Of a DNA stretch of 19,324 bases, positions 1 to 7,453 are shown one piece after another. The stretch comes from M3007 sp046155725 (lineage in GTDB: Bacteria; Bacteroidota; Bacteroidia; Chitinophagales; Saprospiraceae). The stretch's first letter is position 1. Each line of letters begins with the position of its first letter. The notes under the pieces were generated by a model. It searched no databases. It was not told where the DNA came from and saw only the letters and a program-made list of their open reading frames with translations. The position numbers were made by a program, and so were the translations under genes. The stretch spans positions 1 to 19,324 of the forward strand of contig JBJXFT010000143.1 in assembly GCA_046155725.1 (NCBI GenBank), read 5' to 3'.

Positions 1-183
1 GGAGACCGTGCCGCGCTGCTGCGCGTGTTCGTTGGCCGACCATCGGGCAGAAAGCAGGGAGGCGGATTGGTGCAGGCGGCCTGTGTCGCGCAAATCGCGG
101 GTAGCGGCGACAACGCCAGCGAGCACATCGGCTGCGTGGCCCTTGGCGACCAAGTTTTTCAAATCCTGTTTTGAGTAGGCCAT
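1..183 (-). CDS. Partial gene: N-terminus resembling an effector-associated (EAD-type) adaptor domain
   Basis: The minus strand from the ATG at 183 stays open for 61 codons and leaves the window, so only the N-terminus is visible. It begins MAYSKQDLKNLVAKGHAADV and contains LLSARWSANEHAQQRG. A short helix with a 'K.LVA.G...DVL' pattern, then 'LLSARWS...QRGTVS', resembles the small helical effector-associated domains (EAD11-like) that Bacteroidota and Cyanobacteria place at the N-terminus of NACHT, caspase, trypsin or other effector modules of conflict systems. That family match is from memory and covers only part of a domain of about 70 residues. The effector domain would lie left of the window. 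There is no signal peptide, so the product is probably cytoplasmic. The reading frame and start are clear; the domain assignment is tentative. Confidence 0.55.
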   Translation of the reverse strand, partial: MAYSKQDLKNLVAKGHAADVLAGVVAATRDLRDTGRLHQSASLLSARWSANEHAQQRGTVS

Positions 184-226
184 ATTGGAAGAGCGATTTT
201 AAAAGGCTCAAAAATAAGTACGCAAG

Positions 227-276
227 ATCAAAACATTCGCAATTCCGTATTCCCCATTCTGCATTCCGCATTCGCT
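227..276. repeat. Degenerate filler repeat upstream of hemD
   Basis: The interval between the left-edge gene and hemD contains a degenerate short-unit repeat (variants of cattccgcattc, cattctgcattc, attccgtattcc). It has the same style as the fillers found at many gene borders in this window. I see no clear promoter within it. Confidence 0.5.
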
Positions 277-289
277 TACCTTCGCCCCC

Positions 290-976
290 ATGACCGCCTT
301 CATGTCCCGCGCCATCATGCCCGATTCAGATTTCTGCTCCATGCTGCGAAAGCAAGGCTGGAGCGTGTTTGGGCAATCGTTCGTGGTGCTGTCGCCCCTT
401 CCGTTTTCAACGATACCGGCTTGCGACTGGCTGTTTTTTTCGAGCCAAAATGCCGTTCGGTTTTTCTTCCAGAACATGGAGAAGCAAAAAATCGAAATCC
501 CCGAAGCGCGTTGGGGCGCGCTCGGCACCTCTACGGCCCGCACCTTGGAAACCCACACTGGCCGCATAGATTTTGTAGGCTCGGGCGAGCCGAAAGGCAC
601 GGCACAAATGTTCAGGCGGCACTGCGCTGCGCTGAAAGACGTAGGCACCGTCGTCGTGTTCCCCGCCGCCCACCGCTCCCGCCAGAGCGTGATGACGCTG
701 CTCAACCTCGATTTCGATTGCACACATTTTGACATCTACGACAACCTGCCCGTGGCCCACCCGCCCCAGCGCACCGAACAAGTGCTGGCTTTCACCAGCC
801 CCATGAACGCCGAGGCTTATTTCTCGCGCCACCCCCTGCTCCCGCACCAGCGCGTGGCGGCCATCGGCGGCACTACCGACCGCACTTTGCAACAGCTCGG
901 CATCATTGAAACGATCATTGCCGCCGAACCCAGCGAGCGCGGGCTGGCCGAGGCGGTGATGGCTTTGGTTCCGTAG
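290..976 (+). CDS. hemD: Uroporphyrinogen-III synthase (HemD-like)
   Basis: The 228-aa product matches the HEM4 family, cytoplasmic enzymes that close hydroxymethylbilane with D-ring inversion to give uroporphyrinogen III in the haem and tetrapyrrole pathway. Visible signatures are DWLFFSSQNAVRFFF near residues 45-60, ALGTSTARTLE, the second-domain AFTSPMNAEAYF, and the C-terminal AIGGTTDRTLQQLG followed by a typical AAEPSERGLAEAV ending. The family is poorly conserved, but the two-domain layout and these loops are characteristic, and the length is slightly short of the usual 240-260 aa. The start at 290 gives the expected short N-terminal strand (MTAFMSRAI); an internal ATG at 302 is an alternative. 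There is no obvious Shine-Dalgarno site, as is normal in Bacteroidota. It stands alone, with opposite-strand genes on both sides. Confidence 0.85.
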   Translation: MTAFMSRAIMPDSDFCSMLRKQGWSVFGQSFVVLSPLPFSTIPACDWLFFSSQNAVRFFFQNMEKQKIEIPEARWGALGTSTARTLETHTGRIDFVGSGEPKGTAQMFRRHCAALKDVGTVVVFPAAHRSRQSVMTLLNLDFDCTHFDIYDNLPVAHPPQRTEQVLAFTSPMNAEAYFSRHPLLPHQRVAAIGGTTDRTLQQLGIIETIIAAEPSERGLAEAVMALVP

Positions 977-1188
977 GTTTGGGGGTTTGATGTTTTGCCG
1001 TGCGACATAAAGATTTGACCCATTAAGTAGAATGTGATAATCAGCCAATCTGCTAATGTGCTAATTCCCTACAAGATGCCGCATATCTTAGGCTAAACTA
1101 ATTTAGGCGGCGTACTTAGATAGTATACAGAAGTAAGTGTGATAGCCTTCCGCGCGCTCGCAAGCGGCAAGGCGCAAAGTCCGAAGCC
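977..1188. other. Convergent intergenic region with filler repeat and possible weak hairpin
   Basis: This gap lies between the convergent ends of hemD and the AddB-like gene. Positions 1029-1066 hold another degenerate filler (aatctgctaatgtgctaatt style). Around 1144-1173 an imperfect inverted repeat (gccttccgc / gcggcaaggc) could form a weak stem that helps termination, but it has no T-tract. I see no gene here. Confidence 0.35.
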
Positions 1189-3894
1189 TCACATCCCCAG
1201 CAATGTCCGGTAATCGTCCCAGCGTGCGTCCTCTTTTTTCATTTCCAACAGTTCGAAAAGTTGGCCCTCGTACAGGCTCTCCAGTTCGAGCGCGGTGCGG
1301 GCCGTGCGTATCTCCACCAAGCCTTTGCGCAATTGCGCCAGGCGCCAGGCGTAGGTTTTCTCCATCTTTTCAAAAATGGCCGCACAAGCCGCCGCGTGGT
1401 CGCCGCCGCCCCGGCCAGCCACCACCGCTTCTTTAAACGCCGCAGTGTTTCGGGCAATCATCTTGCCTTCGTCAAGGATGAAATAGGCGGTGTGCGGCCA
1501 TTGTGCTGGCGGCGGCAACAAGTGGGCGTACAGCACGAGTTGGAGGTCTTCGCCATTCTGAATCAATTCTTTGCGCCGTTTGGCACCGCTCCATTTCAGG
1601 TCAACGATGGCAAGTTCGTCGCCCCGCCGAAGCACCAAGTCCGCCTTGCCGCGCACGGGCATCCCGACAAAACTGCCCTCCAAATCCATCTCCGTATTTT
1701 CCACCGCCCAGCCGTTGGAGCGCAAGAGCGACACGAGGCTCCAGGCGGCGTTTTTCACCTTGTTCAGAAAAGCCATGCGCTCCGGCTCGCGCCCATAGAG
1801 CAAAAGCGTCGCGCCTTCGCGGGGGAACAAATCCACCGCCTCGTTTTCCACCCATTCGTTCAGGGCGCGGCGGTCAAGCGCGGCAAAATCCTCCTTCAAT
1901 AATTTCTCAAAAAACCGGTGCGAGAGGCTGCCGAGCAGCGTGTTGTCGCCCGTCACGCTCAGCAGGCTGGATCGGTAGAGCCGCAGTTTTTGGCGGAAAA
2001 ACCATCGGTGCGGGTAGTAAAACAGGCTGTCGAGATTGGTCGGCGTTTCGTATTCGCTTTCTGCCAAAAGGGCGGGGTCTGAGATTTGGAGTTGCGGGCG
2101 CGGGTGGGCGGCAGCACGGGTTGGCAAGGTTTCCCCTGCGGGGCATTTCAGCCATTCGGCCAATCGTGCGTGGTCATTGGCGTTGTCCAAATGGAAGCAA
2201 AAATCCTGTATCTCCTCGCCAAAAATCGCCTCGATGTCGCTGAGCAGAAGCGGCGCGACGGCCTCTGCGCCGTCCACCTGTTCGGGGATGACGAGCAAAA
2301 GGCTGCGCGAAGTTTGCAGGATGGGGCGCATCTGCAACAGTTGCTGCCGTTGGCTCTGGCTGCGCGGGGTTTCGAGCGCCACGCCGTGTTGAGCAAGGAA
2401 TGCCCGCTCCGCCTTTTGCCACTTGTCGGGCGCTGGGGTGCTGTTTTCAAAAACACAATTCCACCAAACGAGGTCTTGCACAGGTGCGGCAAATGCGCCT
2501 GTTTTGTGCGCGAACGAAAAACTCCCGACCTCGGCAGGAGCCAGTTGCATCGGCGAAGGCTCGTAGATGGTGCGCACGATTCGTTCCAACTCCAAGAAGC
2601 CGATGCGCTGTTCGGGCAGCGTGTCCAGCAGTTCGCGGATGCGGCGGGCCTGCTCGGCCAGCACGAGCAGGGAGGGATTGTTGCTCCCCGATTCTTCGTA
2701 AAAAATCTGCGCCCACTCGTGCAGGTAGCCGTACAGTGCCACCGCGTCGCGTTTCGGGGCCGTGCGGTCGGCGGGATAGCGGCGGCGGCCAAACCAAAAA
2801 TCGTACTGGTCCCGCGCCTCGCTTGGCAGGTCGGGCTTGTCCAAATAGCCCAGTGCGGCGGCGTACCAAGTGTCGCTGAACAGTCCCGGCTTTTCGGCCA
2901 GCACCCGCGCTATTTCGAGCGCAAGCCCCGCGTCGAGGGGCTTCACCGGCAGGGTGAGGAATTCCATGATCTTGAACACGTCCACGGGTTCCCACAAAAA
3001 AGCCGGGGCGAGTTTGAGCACTTGCAGCGAAGGCCGGGCGAGGGAGGCCGACAGTACGCCCATGGGCGCAAAGCCTTCGTTCACAAGATTTTGCTCCAGC
3101 AGCAGGTTCATTTCTGGGATCAGAAAAGTGGGGCGGTAGGCAGGGTTTTCGCGGAGCGTTTGCGCCAAGAATGTAGCCGCGTCGGAGTCGCGCCTGGCGC
3201 GGAGGATGGACAAGCCTCGCGCTTCTTCCCCTACGGTTTCGCTTTTGTCAGGGGCAGAAAAAATCCCTTTTTGCAATCTCTGCAGTCTCGTGTTGCCCTC
3301 TGCCGCGCCCGTGATTTTTACTTCCTCGATTTCGGTTTTTTGCTGCCGCAATGTTTCCACCACCCGTTGCACCACGGGCGTTTGCAAGTGCGCTGGCTCG
3401 TAGAGCAGGATTTTTTCCAGCGCGACTTGGCGGGTTTTCAAAACCTCCAACACTTGCGCAAAGCGGTCGGCAAACCCTGCGGCCTGAATGCCGAGGATGG
3501 GGTCTTGGAGTTTTTTTTGAAAAAAAACTTCCACCTCGGCGAGCGCGCGCAGGCGCGGCGGCAACAAATCGGAAAGGGCAAAACCCCAGCCGGCGAGCAG
3601 GAGTTCGTCGCGCCAGGCGAGCAGTGCTTCGGCGGTGGCGAAACGGTCGGCAGCGAAGGATTTTTCGAAAAAAGCCTCCCCTCTTTCGGAGTGGTCGGGG
3701 GAGGCTTGGCTGAGCGATTGGCGGTAGAGTTCGATGCGCAGGTACTCGGTATTGTTTCGGTATCCGCTCAGGCCAAGTTGGCCTTCAAGCCATTGGAGCA
3801 GTTTGGAGGGGCCGACAAATGTTTCGCCCTCGCGCCGGGGCGTGGGCGGAGCGTGTACGATGCCGTCGAATTCGTGGCCCAGGTGGAGGGTCAT
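1189..3894 (-). CDS. AddB-like protein with C-terminal PD-(D/E)XK (RecB-type) nuclease domain
   Basis: This 901-aa protein has a clear C-terminal RecB-family nuclease: GKADLVL at about 749-755 supplies the first acidic residue (D752), AIVDLKW gives D765 and K767, and EDLQLVLYAHLL gives the conserved Q785. The N-terminal part (residues 1-600) resembles the inactivated helicase-like region of AddB proteins, and a LDSLFYYPHRWFF segment precedes the nuclease domain as in AddB. The usual AddB cysteines for an iron-sulphur staple are not visible: YPHRWFF stands where CP.RFF is common, and the tail lacks a C-x2-C cluster. AddB works with the AddA helicase-nuclease in double-strand-break end resection, but no addA is present here. 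Length is near the 950-1000 aa typical of Bacteroidota homologues. A long plus-strand frame over the same DNA is an antisense shadow. Confidence 0.85.
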   Translation of the reverse strand: MTLHLGHEFDGIVHAPPTPRREGETFVGPSKLLQWLEGQLGLSGYRNNTEYLRIELYRQSLSQASPDHSERGEAFFEKSFAADRFATAEALLAWRDELLLAGWGFALSDLLPPRLRALAEVEVFFQKKLQDPILGIQAAGFADRFAQVLEVLKTRQVALEKILLYEPAHLQTPVVQRVVETLRQQKTEIEEVKITGAAEGNTRLQRLQKGIFSAPDKSETVGEEARGLSILRARRDSDAATFLAQTLRENPAYRPTFLIPEMNLLLEQNLVNEGFAPMGVLSASLARPSLQVLKLAPAFLWEPVDVFKIMEFLTLPVKPLDAGLALEIARVLAEKPGLFSDTWYAAALGYLDKPDLPSEARDQYDFWFGRRRYPADRTAPKRDAVALYGYLHEWAQIFYEESGSNNPSLLVLAEQARRIRELLDTLPEQRIGFLELERIVRTIYEPSPMQLAPAEVGSFSFAHKTGAFAAPVQDLVWWNCVFENSTPAPDKWQKAERAFLAQHGVALETPRSQSQRQQLLQMRPILQTSRSLLLVIPEQVDGAEAVAPLLLSDIEAIFGEEIQDFCFHLDNANDHARLAEWLKCPAGETLPTRAAAHPRPQLQISDPALLAESEYETPTNLDSLFYYPHRWFFRQKLRLYRSSLLSVTGDNTLLGSLSHRFFEKLLKEDFAALDRRALNEWVENEAVDLFPREGATLLLYGREPERMAFLNKVKNAAWSLVSLLRSNGWAVENTEMDLEGSFVGMPVRGKADLVLRRGDELAIVDLKWSGAKRRKELIQNGEDLQLVLYAHLLPPPAQWPHTAYFILDEGKMIARNTAAFKEAVVAGRGGGDHAAACAAIFEKMEKTYAWRLAQLRKGLVEIRTARTALELESLYEGQLFELLEMKKEDARWDDYRTLLGM

Positions 3895-4035
3895 TTTTGG
3901 GGCAAAAGTAAAGGAGAGAGGTTGACTCTGTTCATTTAAGGCCTAATGGTTGCACTCCTGAATGTGCCGCTGTGCGTTGGCTTTTGCGGGTCGGGCTTTG
4001 GGCGGCATGGTCAGCAGTGCAACTGTTATGCGATT

Positions 4036-4857
4036 TCATATTTCATTGATTTCATCCTCTGCCAAGCCTGTATATTTTATGATCTTATCAACAGGTTCTC
4101 CGTTGTTCTTCATTTCTTTAGCAATTTCCATTTTACTATTTCTTTCACCTTTTTTTTCTGCTTGCACCAACTTGCCCCTTTCATCTTGCTCTCTCATGGC
4201 AGCATAATCGTAGGCTTCCAATTCTTCTTTTGTCCAAGAATGTTTGTTTGCATCTTGGTATGCTGCTTTCAGCCCTTCGTCGTCCACATTTGCAGGAACG
4301 ACCTCCAAGTTTTCAGCCTCTTTGATAAAGAAAATCCACTTGTCTGTCACTTCTGTAAGTTCAGCCAAAGGTTTGTCAAACTGGGGCAGTTCAATAAAAT
4401 AGAAGTCCATGTCTTTAATCCTGCGCTCGCCGTTCTCGACATCACAAACAGCATGGTGCGAGAGGTACTTCTCGCCTTCTGTGAATTTGAAATCAAAAAT
4501 CCCAATGAAAATTACGGGCTTGAGTTGGGTGTAGTATTCACCGCTTTCGATCTGCTGCGAATAGTCCTTGCTGGCATAGTAAAGCAACCGCTTGTCCAAG
4601 CCGTCAGGTTCGGCAACCTGCATCTCAATAATGTAAGTCTTCCCTTTTTTATCCCTCGCCTTTACGTCAATAATGGACGCTTTCAGGTTTTGAATGATGG
4701 GAAGTTGATAGGGATTGAGGATTTCAACATCCTCGATGCTATCCTTACCCTGCAACTTCATCACTGCGTTCAGGAAGGAAATTAGGATGATTTTCTTGTT
4801 TTCGTTGCCAAAAATCTTCCGAAAGGCAATGTCGTTTTTGATATCTACGAACTGCAT
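4036..4857 (-). CDS. Rpn-family recombination-promoting nuclease / PD-(D/E)XK nuclease family transposase (PDDEXK_2)
   Basis: The 273-aa product starts MQFVDIKNDIAFRKIFG, the typical opening of the Rpn / PDDEXK_2 family ('F.d.K.D.aFkkiFG'). The nuclease core is visible: an acidic residue in SIIDVKARDKKGK, then YIIEMQV (the E-x-Q form of the motif), then RLLYYASKDYSQQI, the conserved R..YY.SK.Y helix. The C-terminal third is charged and helical, ending in AKEMKNNGEPVDKIIKYTGL, a short helix-turn-helix-like tail common in this family. Family members are DNA nucleases linked to RecA-independent horizontal transfer. I place the start at 4857 by homology. The same frame runs upstream to 5361, but that part lies over the AP2 gene and reads as low-complexity nonsense. 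The gene is AT-richer than hemD or addB, consistent with an accessory origin. Confidence 0.88.
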   Translation of the reverse strand: MQFVDIKNDIAFRKIFGNENKKIILISFLNAVMKLQGKDSIEDVEILNPYQLPIIQNLKASIIDVKARDKKGKTYIIEMQVAEPDGLDKRLLYYASKDYSQQIESGEYYTQLKPVIFIGIFDFKFTEGEKYLSHHAVCDVENGERRIKDMDFYFIELPQFDKPLAELTEVTDKWIFFIKEAENLEVVPANVDDEGLKAAYQDANKHSWTKEELEAYDYAAMREQDERGKLVQAEKKGERNSKMEIAKEMKNNGEPVDKIIKYTGLAEDEINEI

Positions 4858-4976
4858 AGCACAAGTTTTGACACAAAAGTCAGGCATTGCCCTGCTTTTG
4901 CGGCTCTTTTTTTGAAACAAATTTTTTGAAGATGGACTCGAAGGCAGTGGTGAAAACCAGCGACATAACCCTCCGA

Positions 4977-5516
4977 TCAGCCCCAATCTTTTACTTTGTT
5001 GATTTTGCCCTCTTCGCCAAAGAGTTCTTTTGAGATTTTGTTGTAGGCTGCGGCGGCATCTTCGGCGGTTTCGAACATTCCGATGTGTTTGGCTTTGCCT
5101 TCTACGGATATGACGGCACGGAATCGGCGATGCTCTCGGTAAACGCCGGTGAAGCCGGTGTTGCTGCTGGTTTTGCGCATTCGGCTGGCAGTGGCGCGAG
5201 ATCGGTACACGATGTTTTCGAGGCGGCAATCCAGTTTGTCGCCGTTTTTGGTGCCCACGAGACGCTTTACGGTGGTCTTGTCTTGGATCAGGAATTTTTC
5301 CGCGATCAATTTGTGGAGGTAAATGGTCTCGGTCTTGTAGCCCCCTTCGGCCTTTTTCCAAGTTTTTTGGAAAACGACGCAGCCGCTGGAGTGCATTCGC
5401 AGGTTGTTGAGGAGGTCAATTTGGGTGAGGTACGGATCGGATTTGATCCATTCGTATACGCGGTCGTCGAGCACGACGGTCTCGTCCGCGTTTTTTAATT
5501 TGATTTTGTAAATCAT
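4977..5516 (-). CDS. AP2-domain protein with degenerate HNH-like N-terminal half
   Basis: The 179-aa product has two parts. Residues 65-110 resemble an HNH_3-type homing-endonuclease core (LHKLIAEKFL followed by NGDKLDCRLENIVY), but where active members have a 'VNH.DG' or 'DHI.GD' catalytic histidine this protein reads LVGTKNGD, so the histidine is missing. Residues 118-165 form an AP2 DNA-binding domain: TGFTGVYREHRRFRAVISV, then HIGMFETAEDAAAAYN and the K.LFGEEGKIN ending. AP2 domains of this kind sit in mobile HNH endonucleases in bacteria and phages. This one may be a DNA-binding relic or a regulator. The start at 5516 (MIYKIKLKN) is the first methionine of a well-formed N-terminus. It lies 119 bp upstream of the Rpn-family gene on the same strand. 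The 197-bp gap upstream (5517-5713) shows no gene. Confidence 0.8.
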   Translation of the reverse strand: MIYKIKLKNADETVVLDDRVYEWIKSDPYLTQIDLLNNLRMHSSGCVVFQKTWKKAEGGYKTETIYLHKLIAEKFLIQDKTTVKRLVGTKNGDKLDCRLENIVYRSRATASRMRKTSSNTGFTGVYREHRRFRAVISVEGKAKHIGMFETAEDAAAAYNKISKELFGEEGKINKVKDWG

Positions 5517-5713
5517 GGCCTTGATTATTTAATCAGTTTAAGGAAACGTCTGTCGCTTTCAAGGGTCAAATTTGGGGGCTTGCCATTTGTCATCAAAGGG
5601 GTTTTTAAAAATTATTTTTTTTCAGCACAAAGGTACTGCTGGATTATTTCGGCAGAAGGCAAGCATCGTGAAACATCTGCGCACTTCAATAGTTGCGTTT
5701 GGGTGCTCTGGCT

Positions 5714-6136
5714 TCAACTGGAATGGTCGGCCACGATGTACCATTTGCCTTTGATTTTCCGCCACAAAAGCGTGTAGTGGCCGCTCAGATCGCCTGCTTT
5801 GCGCGCCAAATGCCATTTGCCAATCACGAACGCGCTGCGCTTGGAGAGTATTTCTACGGAAAGGATGGTGAATCGGAGCGTTCCCATCGCGTCGGGATCG
5901 GGGTAGCCTTTTTTGTAATTGTCCAAGGTTTGCTGCCAGCCGTAAGTGAGGCCCTGTGAACCGATGAACCGCAGGCTGTCGGATTTCCAATAGCCCGCCA
6001 TGAAGGTTTCGAGGTCGGCGCGGTTCCAAGCGGCTTCTTGTTCGGCCATGATTTGGCGGACGGCGCGGTGGTCGGCGGATTGGGCGGCGGCAAGCGCGGC
6101 GCTCAGGGAGAAGAGTAGTGCAAAGATTTGTCTCAT
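5714..6136 (-). CDS. Secreted NTF2-like / DUF4440 (SnoaL-like) protein
   Basis: The 140-aa product starts with a clear signal peptide (MRQIFALLFSLSAALAAAQS), giving export to the periplasm or cell surface. The mature part has the NTF2-like DUF4440 pattern: a helix with IMAEQEAAWNRADLETFMAGY, the strand SDSLRFIG, WQQTLDNYKKGYPD, then paired strands ending in GHYTLLWRKIKGKWYIVADHSS, the family's W..i.G.W.iv.dH.S motif. Length is typical (120-150 aa). Such domains form cone-shaped pockets, and their substrates or partners are usually unknown; no catalytic claim is made. It is divergent from the plus-strand gene at 6220 with 83 bp between, so both promoters probably lie in that gap. Confidence 0.82.
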   Translation of the reverse strand: MRQIFALLFSLSAALAAAQSADHRAVRQIMAEQEAAWNRADLETFMAGYWKSDSLRFIGSQGLTYGWQQTLDNYKKGYPDPDAMGTLRFTILSVEILSKRSAFVIGKWHLARKAGDLSGHYTLLWRKIKGKWYIVADHSS

Positions 6137-6219
6137 GGCAAAGAGTTGCTTTTGTGTGCCTCAATATTTGGCTCGGAGTTCCGTTCTTGCGCTTCCTTTT
6201 CAAACACAAAAATCTATTT

Positions 6220-7053
6220 ATGCGCACAAATTTCGCTTGTTTTTTTAGCCTTTCGCTCTTTTTTGCCACGCTGCAAGGGTTTCCCCAAAGTGCATTTGCC
6301 CAAAAACCTTCCGAACAAAAAGTGGTGAGCGGTACGGTGCTGCTGAACGGCAAGGCCGCGCCGGACTACAAATCACTGCTCGCGGGCTTGAACAAAACTT
6401 GGAAATTGAAGACTGATTCCGTCAACATTGCCGACAGGACTTTGGTGTTCAATGCTCCTGGCGGAGCCACTGTCATGATCGCCTACCTTGCTTACCCTGC
6501 TGCTGCCGACGAAATCGGCGCTTCTGCCCGCCTCTCGTGGCTCTGGAAAACGGCCAACGAAGAGACTGCTAAACATCAGGCGCAGGTGGTCATCTCTGTC
6601 ATCGGGCCAGCCAACCGCGCGCTCGATCTGTATAAAATATTCACCCAGGCATCGGCTGGAGTGCTGGAGTCTACCAACGCTCCGGGCATCTGCCTGACCG
6701 GGCAGTACCTCTTGCTTTCCAAGGGGTATTTCGTTTCTGCCGCCCGCAACATGGTGCAAAACCAGACCATACCGCTCTATTGCTGGGTCTATTTTGGAAG
6801 GCCGGGCGATGGGAATGGCTTTACTTTTGGCTTGCAGGAGTTTGGCCTTTTGGAAATGGAAATCGTGAAATCTGCGCGCTCAGAAGGGGAGGTGCATGCC
6901 ACGCTTTACGACGCTGCCATGTCGGTGGTGAAGTACGGCACCCGCCTGCAAGACGGACAATCGGTGACGACAGAGGAGGGCGCAAAAATCCGGGGGCGAC
7001 TTTCCAAAGGAGTTTTTGTAGACGGGCAGGAGGTGCTAAATTTGGAATATTGA
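6220..7053 (+). CDS. Secreted DUF4261-like protein
   Basis: The best start is the ATG at 6220. It opens with a signal peptide (MRTNFACFFSLSLFFATLQG through QSAFAQ) and follows directly on the divergent gap, giving 277 aa. The frame continues upstream to 6118 but that part is antisense to the NTF2-like gene. The body has ATVMIAYLAYPAAADEIG, ETAKHQAQVVISVIG, a central segment with GICLTGQYLLLSKGYF and PLYCWVYFGR, then GNGFTFGLQEFGLLEMEI. Together these resemble DUF4261 proteins ('..kaHivvsv..', 'w.......dg.tfG...fg..e.Ei'). Most DUF4261 proteins are cytoplasmic and of unknown function, so a secreted form is somewhat unusual. The domain call is from memory and moderately sure; the reading frame is secure. 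Confidence 0.7.
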   Translation: MRTNFACFFSLSLFFATLQGFPQSAFAQKPSEQKVVSGTVLLNGKAAPDYKSLLAGLNKTWKLKTDSVNIADRTLVFNAPGGATVMIAYLAYPAAADEIGASARLSWLWKTANEETAKHQAQVVISVIGPANRALDLYKIFTQASAGVLESTNAPGICLTGQYLLLSKGYFVSAARNMVQNQTIPLYCWVYFGRPGDGNGFTFGLQEFGLLEMEIVKSARSEGEVHATLYDAAMSVVKYGTRLQDGQSVTTEEGAKIRGRLSKGVFVDGQEVLNLEY

Positions 7054-7063
7054 TTTTTTGGCC

Positions 7064-7124
7064 GCGAAGGTTTTTGAGGTGACATCTGCGAGGCACGAGT
7101 AGGTGTCATCTCAAAAACCTTCGC
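7064..7124. repeat. Long imperfect inverted repeat (hairpin) between two plus-strand genes
   Basis: Arms at 7064-7087 and 7101-7124 (24 nt each, two mismatches) surround a 13-nt loop. The outer 15 positions pair perfectly (gcgaaggtttttgag with ctcaaaaaccttcgc). It begins 10 bp after the stop of the DUF4261-like gene and ends 15 bp before the next ATG. It may act as a terminator or attenuator, or be a dispersed palindromic element. Confidence 0.75.
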
Positions 7125-7139
7125 AAAAACACAAATAGC

Positions 7140-7421
7140 ATGAAAATTGTAGGCTACATCGAACACCCCAGCCTGAAAATCACCGTATTTCGGACGGGCA
7201 GCCGCACGTCGGTCAAGTTTGAAACTTCGCTCTACGAGCAGATTTTCAAATTGGGCGACGACGAGCGCTTTGCTACGCTCGAAGGGGTTCAGAAACTGGT
7301 TGACAGCAGAATGATTGACGGTGTTTTGGGCGGGTTCCAGCAGATGCACCGGTTAAGTTTGGAAACGGTGGCGAGGGCTTTCCCGACGAGTGCGAATGAG
7401 GTTTTTGAACAGATAATTTGA
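7140..7421 (+). CDS. Small conserved-looking protein of unknown function
   Basis: The 93-aa product (start MKIVGYIEHPSLKITVFRTG) has no signal peptide or membrane segment. Its first half looks like beta strands with a VKFETSLYEQIFKLGDD segment; the second half is helical (LEGVQKLVDSRMIDGVLGGF, then LSLETVARAFPTSANEVFEQ). I recognise no family with certainty. Base and codon use match the neighbours, the ATG directly follows the upstream hairpin, and the fold pattern looks like a real small cytoplasmic protein. It is convergent with the LemA/TPM operon, with 32 bp between the two stop codons. Confidence 0.65.
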   Translation: MKIVGYIEHPSLKITVFRTGSRTSVKFETSLYEQIFKLGDDERFATLEGVQKLVDSRMIDGVLGGFQQMHRLSLETVARAFPTSANEVFEQII

Positions 7422-7453
7422 CCAATCGCCCATCACTCGTCGCTCCTGCCCAC

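Noticed and set aside
2086..3939. Long plus-strand open frame (617 codons) opposite the AddB-like gene
   Set aside because: It is antisense to a well-supported nuclease gene, has low-complexity, arginine/glutamine/glycine-rich content and no family signature. High GC commonly opens such shadow frames.
4036..5361. 441-codon frame as one protein
   Set aside because: Only the part from 4857 down matches the Rpn family. The upstream part overlaps the AP2 gene in another frame and reads as shadow sequence.
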